From: an uncultured Alphaproteobacteria bacterium | GTDB lineage: Bacteria; Pseudomonadota; Alphaproteobacteria; Paracaedibacterales; CAITNM01 | Length of the DNA: 64,000 nucleotides | NCBI GenBank assembly: GCA_903893805.1 | Contig: CAITNM010000030.1 | Span: 1 to 64,000, forward strand | Direction: 5' to 3' | Shown: piece by piece, positions 8,574 through 17,696 of the stretch | Numbering within the stretch: position 1 is the first letter of the stretch | Layout of the letters: every line of letters begins with the position of its first letter | The notes under the pieces: model-generated | What the model saw: the letters and a program-made list of their open reading frames with translations, nothing else | Database searches by the model: none | What the model was told of the DNA's origin: nothing | Translations under genes and position numbers: made by a program

Positions 8574-9791
8574 ATGAAATATCTATTTTTTCTACTAATG
8601 ATTTGTGCACTACAAGCTAAGAGCGATTCCCAAACAAATAATGAAGTCTGTGGTTTGAAATGTCAGGCAAACAAAGCGACGGCAGAATTAAATAAAAAGC
8701 CTTTTGTGCCGGTAACAACGGCTGTGCCAAGTGATTCAGCCTTGCCTTTAAATCATTTAAAATTGCTTAGTCTTTTGCAGAAATTGCAAAAAATTTTAAA
8801 AGAAAAAGAAGATGTTACTCTTCCTGAGTTTGCACCTGATCGTCCTTTGCGTCCAAGTGATAAGGACGATAATATACCGGCGTTACGTCAGATTTTACAG
8901 TCTTTAGGGTATTTGGAAAAAGCCACTGATTCTCCATTTTTCGATACAGAATTAGAAGCTGCTGTGAAAGCTTTTCAAGCTGGGCATTGCATAGATCCAG
9001 ATGGCATTATTGGGGAAGAAACCAAAGCCAGAATTAATTGGAGTTACGAAAAGCGCCTGAAAAAAATAGACGCTAGTATTGCGAAAATAAAAAATCTAGT
9101 GTTTACCGACCGTACCGTTATTGTGAATATACCAACCTATACGCTGCACGCATTTGAAGATCAAAAACTTAAAATGTGTATGAAGGCTATAATTGGGATG
9201 CCTAAGCGTCCTACACCGCAGATGACAAGTTATATTAATGGCGTGGAATACAATCCAGTATGGGTTGTGCCAAATACCATTCTTTTCGAAGATAAATTAC
9301 CTAAAATTCAGGAAGATTCAGAATTTTTTGAAAAAAATGATTTACAAGTTTTTGATCATGACGAAAACGAGGTTGATCCTAGTACAGTAGAATGGAACGA
9401 TGTCGATATTCACGATTTCCCCTATGTCTTTAAGCAAAAGTCTGGGAAAAAAAATGCTCTTGGCTTGCTAAAATTTAATTTGCAAAATGATGATTTAATT
9501 TACATGCACGATACACCACAACGAGAATTGTTTAAAAAATATTCACGCGCCTTATCATCAGGATGTGTGCGATTAGAGAAAGCTGGAAAATTTGCGAGCT
9601 GGTTACTAAATCTTGAAAAAGATGAGGTGAGAATGGAGATTGATACAGACGAGACAAAAACTGAAGCATTAGAAAACCCAATAACTGTGCACATAACCTA
9701 CATACCGGTTTGGGTTGACGAGCGTCAAGGTGATGGAAAAGTGCTATGGGGAGATGATCCTTACAGTCTCGAGCCAAAACCATTCTATTAA
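8574..9791 (+). CDS. Exported L,D-transpeptidase with peptidoglycan-binding domain
   Basis: A 405-residue protein: signal peptide (MKYLFFLLMICALQAKS), a peptidoglycan-binding helical domain at about 100-155 (LRQILQSLGYL, AVKAFQ, DGIIGEETKA), then a YkuD catalytic domain at about 180-375. The active-site motif is complete: an upstream His (YMHDTP) and SGCVRLE with the nucleophilic Cys. It makes 3-3 cross-links in, or attaches proteins to, periplasmic peptidoglycan, YcbB/LdtD-like. Its 3' end overlaps the convergent ubiA gene by 48 bases. Confidence 0.92.
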   Translation: MKYLFFLLMICALQAKSDSQTNNEVCGLKCQANKATAELNKKPFVPVTTAVPSDSALPLNHLKLLSLLQKLQKILKEKEDVTLPEFAPDRPLRPSDKDDNIPALRQILQSLGYLEKATDSPFFDTELEAAVKAFQAGHCIDPDGIIGEETKARINWSYEKRLKKIDASIAKIKNLVFTDRTVIVNIPTYTLHAFEDQKLKMCMKAIIGMPKRPTPQMTSYINGVEYNPVWVVPNTILFEDKLPKIQEDSEFFEKNDLQVFDHDENEVDPSTVEWNDVDIHDFPYVFKQKSGKKNALGLLKFNLQNDDLIYMHDTPQRELFKKYSRALSSGCVRLEKAGKFASWLLNLEKDEVRMEIDTDETKTEALENPITVHITYIPVWVDERQGDGKVLWGDDPYSLEPKPFY

Positions 9792-10622
9792 TCCCCAGAA
9801 ATGGCAAAGACCAAACGTTTTTATGCAATCTTGTGAATCATTTGGTTTCCACATATTTAATAGTTTTTGCAAAAACAGTACACCAACACATACGGGAATA
9901 ATTCCGTTTGGCCCAAAAAATATAAATAGCATGGAATGCAGCAATAAATTTATACATGTTAGCCAGGTTTTAGGGGCATGGCGCATGACAATGGCTGTTG
10001 ATTTTATGTTGAATTTTAAATCATCATGAATATCGGCAAATGCGTAAATAGTGTCATAAAAAATGGTCCATAAAACTAAGCTTGCGAACAGGCTTAGAAG
10101 TTGCCAGGAAAACGTGAGAATTGAAACATGAGCAATCGCAATAAGCAACCCAATATTAAAAGTGAATCCCAAAAACAGCTGAGGCCAATGGGTGAGGCGT
10201 TTCATGAATGGGTAAGAAACCATCAAAATGGCAGCTATAAAGCTTATGTATTTTGCTGCTGGACTTAGAAACATCCAGACACATGCGCCAACACTAAGCA
10301 GAATGCTTAAGAAAATATATGCTTGATTTTTTGTAAGCAGATTGGCGGCTAAAGGCCTTAATTTAGTGCGTTCAACTTTTGTGTCTATGTCTTTATCAAC
10401 CAAGTCATTAATAACACAACCGACACTGCGCAAGGTAATTGCGCCAATGAAAAATAGAATATAGTCAAAAAGACTTCCATGGCTAATTGCAAGACCACAA
10501 AAACATGGCCACAGTAGCAACCATATGCCAATGGGTCTATGTAGGCGTGCCAAGTGAATGTATGGTAGAAACTGTATAGGGCTAAAAAATTTAAAATTAT
10601 GACACGACTTTATCTTACCCAA
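9744..10622 (-). CDS. ubiA: 4-hydroxybenzoate polyprenyltransferase
   Basis: A polytopic membrane prenyltransferase. The first Asp-rich motif is NDLVDKDID and the second is YAFADIHDD; YIHLARLHRPIGIWLLLWP is the usual N-terminus. It attaches the isoprenoid chain to 4-hydroxybenzoate in ubiquinone synthesis. The start is uncertain: no ATG lies just before the conserved N-terminus, so a TTG at 10622 or an ATG at 10670 must be used, and either overlaps the divergent rsmE start at 10599. Its 3' end overlaps the L,D-transpeptidase gene. Confidence 0.88.
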   Translation of the reverse strand: MGKIKSCHNFKFFSPIQFLPYIHLARLHRPIGIWLLLWPCFCGLAISHGSLFDYILFFIGAITLRSVGCVINDLVDKDIDTKVERTKLRPLAANLLTKNQAYIFLSILLSVGACVWMFLSPAAKYISFIAAILMVSYPFMKRLTHWPQLFLGFTFNIGLLIAIAHVSILTFSWQLLSLFASLVLWTIFYDTIYAFADIHDDLKFNIKSTAIVMRHAPKTWLTCINLLLHSMLFIFFGPNGIIPVCVGVLFLQKLLNMWKPNDSQDCIKTFGLCHFWGLIEWFWLETVRIISP

Positions 10623-11270
10623 ACCTTGAATGTAGGGCAAATTATTGAACTGACTAAGGACCAACGTCATTACTTAGAAAAGGTTTTACGGTTTGAACAG
10701 GGGCAGCATTTTTTTGGATTTAATGAACAATGTGGCGAATGGAAAATTGTTTATGAAAAACCAAGTTATAAGTGTCTAGATCAAATGCGGCCCCCTGAAA
10801 AAACTCAACCTTGTTGGTTGGCATTTTCCCCTATTAAAAATGATCCAATGAACTTTTTGATAGAAAAAGCAACGGAACTTGGAGTAACCGATTTTCAGCC
10901 CATTTTATGTGAACGAACAAATAGCCACCGATTAAATATTGAGCGTTTGATTAAAAATACGCATGAAGCTTCACAGCAATGTGAACGACTTGAAGTGCCA
11001 AAAGTTCATGCGCCTTTGTTTTTAAGGGAATTTTTAAATAAGTTACCGAGCGATATTCATTGGTATGCAGCATTAGAACGATCTGATTCTGAAGGTGCTG
11101 CAATAGAATTCCCTGCTGGGTTTATTATTGGCCCAGAAGGCGGGTGGTCAGTCCAAGAGCAGCTTATGCTTAAGAAATGCGCTTGTCCTATTTCGCTTGG
11201 GGAAAACATATTACGCGCAGAAACTGCAGCTATAGTTTGTTTGAGTGCCGGAATATTTCTAAAAATATAG
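10599..11270 (+). CDS. rsmE: 16S rRNA m3U1498 methyltransferase
   Basis: A 223-residue SPOUT-fold RNA methyltransferase. The C-terminal trefoil-knot signature IGPEGGWSVQE and SLGENILRAETAAI is diagnostic; the N-terminal PUA-like part (MTRLYLT..RHYLEKVLR) also fits. It methylates N3 of U1498 in 16S rRNA using SAM. It is slightly shorter than the E. coli protein (about 243). The gene overlaps the 5' end of ubiA on the other strand, so the two cannot be transcribed fully independently. Confidence 0.92.
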   Translation: MTRLYLTQTLNVGQIIELTKDQRHYLEKVLRFEQGQHFFGFNEQCGEWKIVYEKPSYKCLDQMRPPEKTQPCWLAFSPIKNDPMNFLIEKATELGVTDFQPILCERTNSHRLNIERLIKNTHEASQQCERLEVPKVHAPLFLREFLNKLPSDIHWYAALERSDSEGAAIEFPAGFIIGPEGGWSVQEQLMLKKCACPISLGENILRAETAAIVCLSAGIFLKI

Positions 11271-11348
11271 TTGATATCCTTCACAAGATAGCTTCCGATT
11301 TTTCTGTTTTTTTGGTATTCTATACAAGTGTTGATTGCGGAGAAGTGT

Positions 11349-12515
11349 GTGGGAAAGATTTTTAATTGCTTTATTTTTTTAATATTGATTTTTTTAAATC
11401 TCCCAGTGGCGTATGCCAATAACTTTGCGTACATGATAGTTGACGGGCAATCTGGACAGGTCATGGCTAGCCACCGTGCAGATGAACTTCGCCCACCGGC
11501 ATCATTAACAAAAATCATGACTTTATATTTAATTTTTGACGCCATTCAGGGCGGAAAAATAACGCTTACAACAAGATTTTCAGTTTCCAAACGTGCAACA
11601 CAGCAAGAGCCTTGCAACTTATGGCTAAAGATGGGCGCAACAATCAGTGTAAAAGACATTATATACGCATTGGTTACAAGGTCAGCTAATGACATGTCTA
11701 TAACTATTGCTGAGGGGCTTTCTGGTAGTGTTGAGAAATTTTGTGATTTGATGAATCAAAAAGCAAAAGAATTGGGAATGACTCGTACAAAATTTTATAA
11801 CCCCACAGGTCTACCTGATAGAAGACAAGTTACAACAGCTAAAGATATGATGACTTTGGCCAGGGCTCTTCACAAGAATTTCCCCAAAGAATATGCGTAT
11901 TTTAAAACAAAAACCTTTAGTTTCAATGGCAAGCCTATACGTAACCATAACCGCATGTTGAATTCGTTTACTGGAATGGATGGGATTAAAACAGGATTTA
12001 CTTTTGCTTCGCGTTTTAATATTAGTGTGTCAGCCCAACGGATTGGTGCAAATGGTCAACCTATTCGTGTATTTGGTGTAGTACTTGGTGGACAAACGTC
12101 AGTTTCACGAGATAAAAAAACAGCGGAGCTAATGGAGAAAGCATTCAATAAACTTCATGCGACGCCTAGAATGCAAGAAGTTGTTGCAACAACAAGTGAT
12201 ATTGCAGAAATTGATCAAATTGATCGGCTTGTTGATGAAACAGAAATTATAGAAGTTGCAGAAGTTAATGAGTGTGTTCAAGAGTTATCAAAACCCACAC
12301 AACCCTCACCTAAGCTTAACAATAGAAGAAGCCGAAAAAAATCAAAAGTTAAGGTGGAGCAGGTTAAAGATTTGCCGATGACAGAATCTAGTCAGGTTTC
12401 TGTAAGCCTGAAGGATCCTATAGATGAAATTCTTAATAATCCACTGAACATTGATATTAATCGTGCTCTTCCTGCCGGATGGGTGAAAGCTAAGCCTCAG
12501 TTAAAAATATCGTAA
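11349..12515 (+). CDS. D-alanyl-D-alanine carboxypeptidase (PBP5/6-like)
   Basis: A serine-type DD-carboxypeptidase that trims peptidoglycan pentapeptides in the periplasm. Active-site motifs are SLTK (SxxK), SAND (SxN) and KTG (GIKTGFT). I chose the GTG at 11349, which follows GGAG six bases upstream and gives a clean signal peptide (GKIFNCFIFLILIFLNLPVAYA); a GTG at 11328 is the alternative. The C-terminus after about residue 270 is charged (RRSRKKSKVKVE) and ends near an amphipathic stretch that could associate with the membrane. Confidence 0.92.
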   Translation: MGKIFNCFIFLILIFLNLPVAYANNFAYMIVDGQSGQVMASHRADELRPPASLTKIMTLYLIFDAIQGGKITLTTRFSVSKRATQQEPCNLWLKMGATISVKDIIYALVTRSANDMSITIAEGLSGSVEKFCDLMNQKAKELGMTRTKFYNPTGLPDRRQVTTAKDMMTLARALHKNFPKEYAYFKTKTFSFNGKPIRNHNRMLNSFTGMDGIKTGFTFASRFNISVSAQRIGANGQPIRVFGVVLGGQTSVSRDKKTAELMEKAFNKLHATPRMQEVVATTSDIAEIDQIDRLVDETEIIEVAEVNECVQELSKPTQPSPKLNNRRSRKKSKVKVEQVKDLPMTESSQVSVSLKDPIDEILNNPLNIDINRALPAGWVKAKPQLKIS

Positions 12516-12593
12516 TATTTGTTGCTGAAAAATACATTTGGCAACTATTGTTATTACAATATTATCTTCTTAAGAATGTTAATTTACCCAACA

Positions 12594-12608
12594 TTAAACA
12601 AATATTAA
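12594..12608 (+). promoter_or_regulatory. CtrA-like box TTAA-N7-TTAA
   Basis: TTAA, seven bases (ACAAATA), TTAA: exact match to the CtrA full-site consensus of alphaproteobacteria. It ends 49 bases before the ATG of the exported protein gene at 12658, a distance shared by several other copies in this window. Binding is inferred from sequence only. Confidence 0.45.
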
Positions 12609-12657
12609 GGTTCTGCGCGTAGGATGTAGATAACGAAAATAGATTTTTGAGGTCTGT

Positions 12658-13149
12658 ATGAAAATGTTGATTTGTGGTTGTATGGTTTTTTTGTCAGCGT
12701 CTATGTTACGGGCGGCTGATGTAGATGCTGGGATTTTAGTTGCGTTAATGACTAAACGTCAGACTCATGCTGAGCCGGTTAAACCTGTTGATAAAAATGG
12801 TAAAATACTCGAGCATGCAAAAGTTGAAACATCAGCGGTAGCTTTTCCTTCTCAGGCTGAGGTTTTAGAAGGACAGCAAGGGGACGCAGAAAGTGTTATG
12901 AATAATGCAAAGGGTAAAGCTTTTGAATCTGCAAATATTCCTAGTTCAGTTGCACGTGATGAACTACACAAACAAGAAACAATGGAAGATTTAAAAAAAT
13001 ATCCAGTTATTTCAGGTCAGAGTCCAAACGAAGATGAATCCACGAAAGAAGCCGAACTTGACCTTAAACTGAAAAATCCTAATCCATTAGGAGCGAGTGC
13101 TGTACGCATGGCTGAACCTACTGCAACAGCCGCGGCTGCTGCTGCGTAA
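12658..13149 (+). CDS. Exported protein of unknown function with poly-Ala tail
   Basis: A 163-residue protein with a signal peptide (MKMLICGCMVFLSASMLRA, cleavage probably after RAA). The mature part is hydrophilic, probably disordered, and ends in an Ala-rich run (TATAAAAAA). No domain is recognisable. It stands alone on the plus strand, ending one base before the convergent fabF stop, with a CtrA-like box 49 bases upstream of its ATG. A lineage-specific secreted protein is the most that can be said. Confidence 0.6.
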   Translation: MKMLICGCMVFLSASMLRAADVDAGILVALMTKRQTHAEPVKPVDKNGKILEHAKVETSAVAFPSQAEVLEGQQGDAESVMNNAKGKAFESANIPSSVARDELHKQETMEDLKKYPVISGQSPNEDESTKEAELDLKLKNPNPLGASAVRMAEPTATAAAAAA

Positions 13150-13150
13150 C

Positions 13151-14425
13151 TTAAGGAGCTTTTCCGAATATTAAGGATGCGTTTGTTCCGCCAAACCCGA
13201 AGGAGTTTGACATAACATAATTAAGCTTTTTTTCCTGCGCTGTGTGAGGTACAAAGTTAAGATCGCAGCCTTCAGATGGTTCATCAAGGTTTAATGTAGG
13301 TGGCACTATTCCGTTTTGCATTGCAAAAATAGAGAAGATTGATTCTACAGCGCCTGCTGCTCCTAAAAGGTGACCGATAGCAGATTTTGTTGATGAAACT
13401 GCTAGTTTGTATGAATGGTCACCGAATAAGCGCTTCATAGCTTTCACCTCTATAAGATCACCAGGAGGTGTTGAGGTTCCATGAGCATTAATATAACCAA
13501 TGTCTTCCAATGAAAGTCCTGAATTCTTTAGAGCAGCTCGCATTGCACGGTAAGCACCGCCACCATCTTCAGCAGGTGATGTTATATGATGAGCGTCACC
13601 TGACATACCATAACCAAGAACTTCCGCATAAATTTTAGCGCCACGTTTTTTTGCATGTTCGTATTCTTCAAGAACAACAACGCCTGAGCCTTCACCCATT
13701 ACAAATCCGTCACGGTTTCTATCCCAAGGGCGAGAAGCTTTTGTAGGGTTGTCATTGAATGCAGTTGAGAGAGCACGAGATGCGGCAAATCCAGCCATAC
13801 CAGCGCGACAAACAGCTGCCTCAGCTCCGCCGGCAACCATAACATCAGCATCATCAAGCATAATCATACGAGCAGCGTCACCAATAGAATGAGCGCCTGT
13901 TGCACAAGCTGTGACAACTGCATGGTTTGGTCCTTGAAATCCGTGACGAATCGAAACTTGCCCTGAAGCTAAGTTAATCAGACTTGCTGGAATAAAGAAG
14001 GGGCTAACGCGTCGAGTACCCTGTTGAAGCAATGTTACCGAAGTTTCGTAAATCCACGGAAGACCGCCGATTCCTGATCCAATAGTTACGCCTGTGCGTT
14101 CTTTGCCTTCACTATCAGTAGGTTGCCATCCGGAATCTTTAACAGCTTCATCTGCAGCTGCTATAGCGTACAGAATAAATCTGTCAATTTTTCTTTGTTC
14201 TTTAGGTTCTAAATAGTCAGAAGCGTTGAAAAGTCCTGATTGCTTTGGTGCATCACTAGGTTGAAGCGGCACAGACCCAGCAATTTTTGCTGAAAGATCT
14301 GATACATCAAAAGCATCAATCGCACTAATGCCCGATTGACTAGCGATCAATTTTTCCCATGTAAGTTTAGCACCATTTGCCAGTGGCGTAATGGCGCCAA
14401 CACCAGTAACAACGACTCTTCTCAT
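13151..14425 (-). CDS. fabF: Beta-ketoacyl-ACP synthase II
   Basis: A 424-residue KAS II condensing enzyme of fatty acid elongation. The catalytic triad is visible: Cys in VVTACATGAHS, His in NAHGTSTPPGD and His in IGHLLGAAGAVES. The N-terminus MRRVVVTGVGAITPL and the C-terminal NSFGFGGTNASL are standard. It condenses malonyl-ACP with acyl-ACP in the cytosol. It lies five bases downstream of acpP, the usual arrangement. Confidence 0.97.
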   Translation of the reverse strand: MRRVVVTGVGAITPLANGAKLTWEKLIASQSGISAIDAFDVSDLSAKIAGSVPLQPSDAPKQSGLFNASDYLEPKEQRKIDRFILYAIAAADEAVKDSGWQPTDSEGKERTGVTIGSGIGGLPWIYETSVTLLQQGTRRVSPFFIPASLINLASGQVSIRHGFQGPNHAVVTACATGAHSIGDAARMIMLDDADVMVAGGAEAAVCRAGMAGFAASRALSTAFNDNPTKASRPWDRNRDGFVMGEGSGVVVLEEYEHAKKRGAKIYAEVLGYGMSGDAHHITSPAEDGGGAYRAMRAALKNSGLSLEDIGYINAHGTSTPPGDLIEVKAMKRLFGDHSYKLAVSSTKSAIGHLLGAAGAVESIFSIFAMQNGIVPPTLNLDEPSEGCDLNFVPHTAQEKKLNYVMSNSFGFGGTNASLIFGKAP

Positions 14426-14430
14426 CGTAT

Positions 14431-14667
14431 TTAATTAATTTTTTCCTGGAGATAAACTATAGCCGAACCAACTGTTGTTAGTTTTTGCGCGGCGTCATCA
14501 GGAATCTCGCATTTGAATTCTTCTTCGAACTTCATCACCAGTTCAACTTGATCAAGACTATCTGCGCCGAGATCGTCAACAAAATTTGCTCCATCAATAA
14601 CTTTAGAGGCATCTACGCCAAGATGATCGACTACAATTTGTTTTACGCGTGCGGTAATATCAGACAT
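14431..14667 (-). CDS. acpP: Acyl carrier protein
   Basis: A 78-residue acidic four-helix protein with the phosphopantetheine attachment Ser in [12 protein letters not shown]. Length and sequence are typical of bacterial AcpP. It carries growing acyl chains for the fatty acid synthase and is followed directly by fabF on the same strand, so the two are almost certainly co-transcribed. Confidence 0.97.
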   Translation of the reverse strand: MSDITARVKQIVVDHLGVDASKVIDGANFVDDLGADSLDQVELVMKFEEEFKCEIPDDAAQKLTTVGSAIVYLQEKIN

Positions 14668-14814
14668 GAAACCTTCACTGAGTTAGTATGTTAATTGTGG
14701 TTAAGATTTAGCCGTGTTTTTGAGAAAATACAAGAACAAAACGCACGGTATGTGTATAAATGAATATTTAATATGCTAAATACCTTTTAAAACTTCACTA
14801 AAAATGCAATTTGC

Positions 14815-15915
14815 TTAGACATTAAATCTAAAATGAAAAATGTCTCCATCGTGTACTAGGTAGTCGCGTCCTTCTTGGCGAAGCTTTCCTAGATTTTTAG
14901 CACCTTGTTCGCCTTGGCATGTGACATAGTCTTCATAGGCAATGGTTTCAGCGCAAATAAACCCGCGTTCAAAATCAGTATGGATAGCTCCTGCTGCTTG
15001 GGGGGCCTTGGCACCTTTGTGTACAGTCCATGCTCGGGCTTCTTTTGGTCCTATAGTGAAAAATGTTAACAATTCAAGTAATCCATATCCGGCCCTAATT
15101 ACTTGGCGCAGACCTGTTTCTTGTAAGCCTAGAGATTGTAAAAACTCTTGTTGTTCAGCTTCATCATTGAGACTGGAAACTTCAGCTTCGATTGCAGCAG
15201 AAATAATTACGGCAGAGTCGCCTCTGCTTTTGGCATATGCTATAACTTTTTCCGTGAAACCGTTACCAGTTGCGGCTTCTGCTTCTGACACATTGCAAAC
15301 ATACAAAATTGGTTTGGATGTTAATAATTGCAGTTGTTCAAAGGTATCTTTTTCGGTTTCGCTTATTTTAGCTGCTTTTGCAGGCTTACCTTCTTGTAGA
15401 AGGGGTAAAACTTTTTGAATAACTTCTAAAATTTCTTTAGCTTCTTTATCATTGCCACGGGCACGCTTTTCTAAGTTGGAAATACGCCTTTCAACAGATT
15501 CAAGATCGGCCAACAATAGTTCAGTTTCAATAGTGGTTAGGTCACGAATAGGATCGACAGATCCATCGACATGGGTAATGTCATCATCTTCGAAACAACG
15601 TAGTACATGCAATATGGCATCAACACCGCGAATGTGCCCTAGGAACTGGTTGCCAAGGCCTTCACCTTTGCTGGCGCCACGCACAAGGCCAGCGATGTCA
15701 ACAAACTCAAGCTGAGTTGGGATAATTTTTTGTGAGCTGGCAAGTTTTGCCAAAATTTCCAAACGATCATCAGGCACGCCTACGCGACCAACGTTAGGTT
15801 CAATAGTGCAAAACGGATAGTTAGCTGCTTGTGCAGCGGCAGTTGCCGTTAACGCATTAAATAAAGTTGATTTGCCAACATTTGGTAGGCCAACGATTCC
15901 ACAATTAAATCCCAT
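14815..15915 (-). CDS. ychF: Ribosome-binding ATPase YchF
   Basis: A 366-residue Obg-family P-loop protein with G1 [10 protein letters not shown]3 DIAGLV and the atypical G4 NVSE (NxxE rather than NKxD), which is why YchF/OLA1 prefers ATP. The C-terminal TGS domain ([25 protein letters not shown]) is complete. It associates with ribosomes and is linked to stress responses. It is monocistronic here, divergent from the gene at 16063. Confidence 0.96.
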   Translation of the reverse strand: MGFNCGIVGLPNVGKSTLFNALTATAAAQAANYPFCTIEPNVGRVGVPDDRLEILAKLASSQKIIPTQLEFVDIAGLVRGASKGEGLGNQFLGHIRGVDAILHVLRCFEDDDITHVDGSVDPIRDLTTIETELLLADLESVERRISNLEKRARGNDKEAKEILEVIQKVLPLLQEGKPAKAAKISETEKDTFEQLQLLTSKPILYVCNVSEAEAATGNGFTEKVIAYAKSRGDSAVIISAAIEAEVSSLNDEAEQQEFLQSLGLQETGLRQVIRAGYGLLELLTFFTIGPKEARAWTVHKGAKAPQAAGAIHTDFERGFICAETIAYEDYVTCQGEQGAKNLGKLRQEGRDYLVHDGDIFHFRFNV

Positions 15916-16001
15916 TTATATTCTCAAGTCTATTTTTGTTCATTAATGTGGCGAATTTTATAGAAAACAGCAAGGGTCAGCATATCAGTAGATTTTTCTA
16001 A

Positions 16002-16016
16002 TTAACCTCTCTTTAA
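16002..16016 (+). promoter_or_regulatory. CtrA-like box TTAA-N7-TTAAC
   Basis: TTAA-CCTCTCT-TTAA followed by C, matching the extended CtrA consensus TTAA-N7-TTAAC. It ends 46 bases before the GTG start of the exported protein at 16063 and lies about 86 bases from the divergent ychF start. Confidence 0.5.
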
Positions 16017-16062
16017 CTTGAAAAAAATAAACTGAACCCATGATAAATAATGAGAATGAAAC

Positions 16063-17520
16063 GTGATAAAATTTTTGGGTTTCTTAATACTAATTATGAT
16101 CTTTTCCATTTTAAATGCAGCTGAAATTCTTGTAAGGCAAGACGAAATGAGTATTACACCTGAGTTCACATACAATTCAAAATCTCTTGTAAAGCCATCT
16201 GATATGACTCTAGTGCAATGGATTGATGCACTAGAAATAGAGCGTGATAAAGCTGATTATCTGGGAAAATTTGAATCTTTTGAAGATTTCACCAAAGAAA
16301 TCTCTACAATTCTTGGTGGTAAATATGGGGTATTAGAAACATCTCCAGCGAAACTTATTTATTCAGTAATGCGAACTCGCCATAAGTTTCCTGGCAAACG
16401 TAATATGTTTACAGCTTTCTATGGAATTCTTCCTTCTTCTGATCTTTTATCTCTTGCTTCGCTAGCAAGCATTTTAGCTATAGATACTATGGCCGCTAAA
16501 GCAATGAATAGTGATGATGAAGCTTTTGAAAATCAATGGGCAGTTATTAATACAGAAATTCCAGCTACTTTAAAATTTATTGATGCTGTTAAACAATATG
16601 CTCAAATGCGTGAAAAATCGTTATTTACAGCTTTAGACGAGCTCTTCACACTGTTTCTAACAGTCGATCACTCAGTTATAGCTCTTGCTAAACAAGTCTT
16701 TGATATTTTTTCTCCAAAGCTCACTTTAAATAAAATTTATGGTGATATGGCTGTTGGTATCCAATACAAAGGATGGGCAGTACATGGAGCAATTACTTAT
16801 CCGATAGTTTTTACAGCTGAAGAAAAAACAAATTATGGATGGTTGGAAACCGCTCTAAACAAAAAAGCATTTGAACTCATGGCCAAAGGAGCGCCAGTTG
16901 ATGTTTATTGTCGTTCTGCAATGGCTGATTTTGCTTCAGAAATCATGATTTCTCAGCTTGGTTTAACTCCTGACACCGTACTTTTATCTTATGTATATGA
17001 CCCTGCAGTTTCAGAATTAGTGCCAGGTCTTGTTGGTGATGTAGGCGTTCTACGCTTATTCTTTACTAGAGAAGTGAATCCTGAATTAACAGAAATTCTA
17101 AGAAGGTCATATGCGAAAATTCCTGAGGTGGAAATAAGCAGAATTTATACAGCCACTATGAGAGAAGCTCAAAAACGTACTCCACAACAAGTATCTTCTG
17201 AAGAAGTTGCATTTCTAAAGAAAATTGGAAATCCCGTTATGCTAAAACATATTTCAGCTTGGCATTACGAAGCTAGGCATGGGTTTAAAGCAAGCATGCC
17301 AATGGCTGTAAAATTCTGCAGAGAAGCTGCAGAATTAGGTAATAAGGAAGCAGAGCATAATCTGCCAATTATGCTCTTTAGATACGCCACTTGTCTTTAT
17401 AACGGCAAATTTGTTACAAAAAGCGTACCCCAAGCTATAGAATTGTATAAAGAAGCAACAGGCTTTGGTCATGAAGAATCAATAAAGATTCTTGCTGAAA
17501 TGCCCGAAGCTATTAGTTAG
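16063..17520 (+). CDS. Exported protein with C-terminal Sel1-like repeats
   Basis: A 485-residue protein with a signal peptide (MIKFLGFLILIMIFSILNAA), a long helical region with no recognised domain, and at about residues 405-480 segments resembling Sel1/TPR repeats (AVKFCREAAELGNKEA; AIELYKEATGFGHEES). Sel1 proteins mediate protein-protein contacts and are frequent among effectors and periplasmic scaffold proteins of intracellular bacteria. Start is a GTG at 16063. A CtrA-like box lies 46 bases upstream. Confidence 0.65.
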   Translation: MIKFLGFLILIMIFSILNAAEILVRQDEMSITPEFTYNSKSLVKPSDMTLVQWIDALEIERDKADYLGKFESFEDFTKEISTILGGKYGVLETSPAKLIYSVMRTRHKFPGKRNMFTAFYGILPSSDLLSLASLASILAIDTMAAKAMNSDDEAFENQWAVINTEIPATLKFIDAVKQYAQMREKSLFTALDELFTLFLTVDHSVIALAKQVFDIFSPKLTLNKIYGDMAVGIQYKGWAVHGAITYPIVFTAEEKTNYGWLETALNKKAFELMAKGAPVDVYCRSAMADFASEIMISQLGLTPDTVLLSYVYDPAVSELVPGLVGDVGVLRLFFTREVNPELTEILRRSYAKIPEVEISRIYTATMREAQKRTPQQVSSEEVAFLKKIGNPVMLKHISAWHYEARHGFKASMPMAVKFCREAAELGNKEAEHNLPIMLFRYATCLYNGKFVTKSVPQAIELYKEATGFGHEESIKILAEMPEAIS

Positions 17521-17602
17521 GTGTCATAGTTGAGAATTTAGTTGCGCTCTCAGCTAGAACCCTAGACAAACCCCTTAGCGAAAAGCTAATATTTGCCTGT
17601 GG

Positions 17603-17678
17603 TTCCCGTAGCTCAGCAGGATAGAGCGCAAGATTCCTAATCTTGAGGCCATGGGTTCGAATCCCGTCGGGAACGCCA
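17603..17678 (+). tRNA. tRNA-Arg (anticodon CCT)
   Basis: A cloverleaf can be drawn with acceptor GTTCCCG/CGGGAAC, anticodon stem CAAGA/TCTTG with loop TTCCTAA, T-loop GTTCGAATC, discriminator G and an encoded CCA. The anticodon CCT reads AGG. The NhaD-like gene starts 18 bases after the CCA end. Confidence 0.95.
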
Positions 17679-17696
17679 AACATTCGAGGAATTTTA

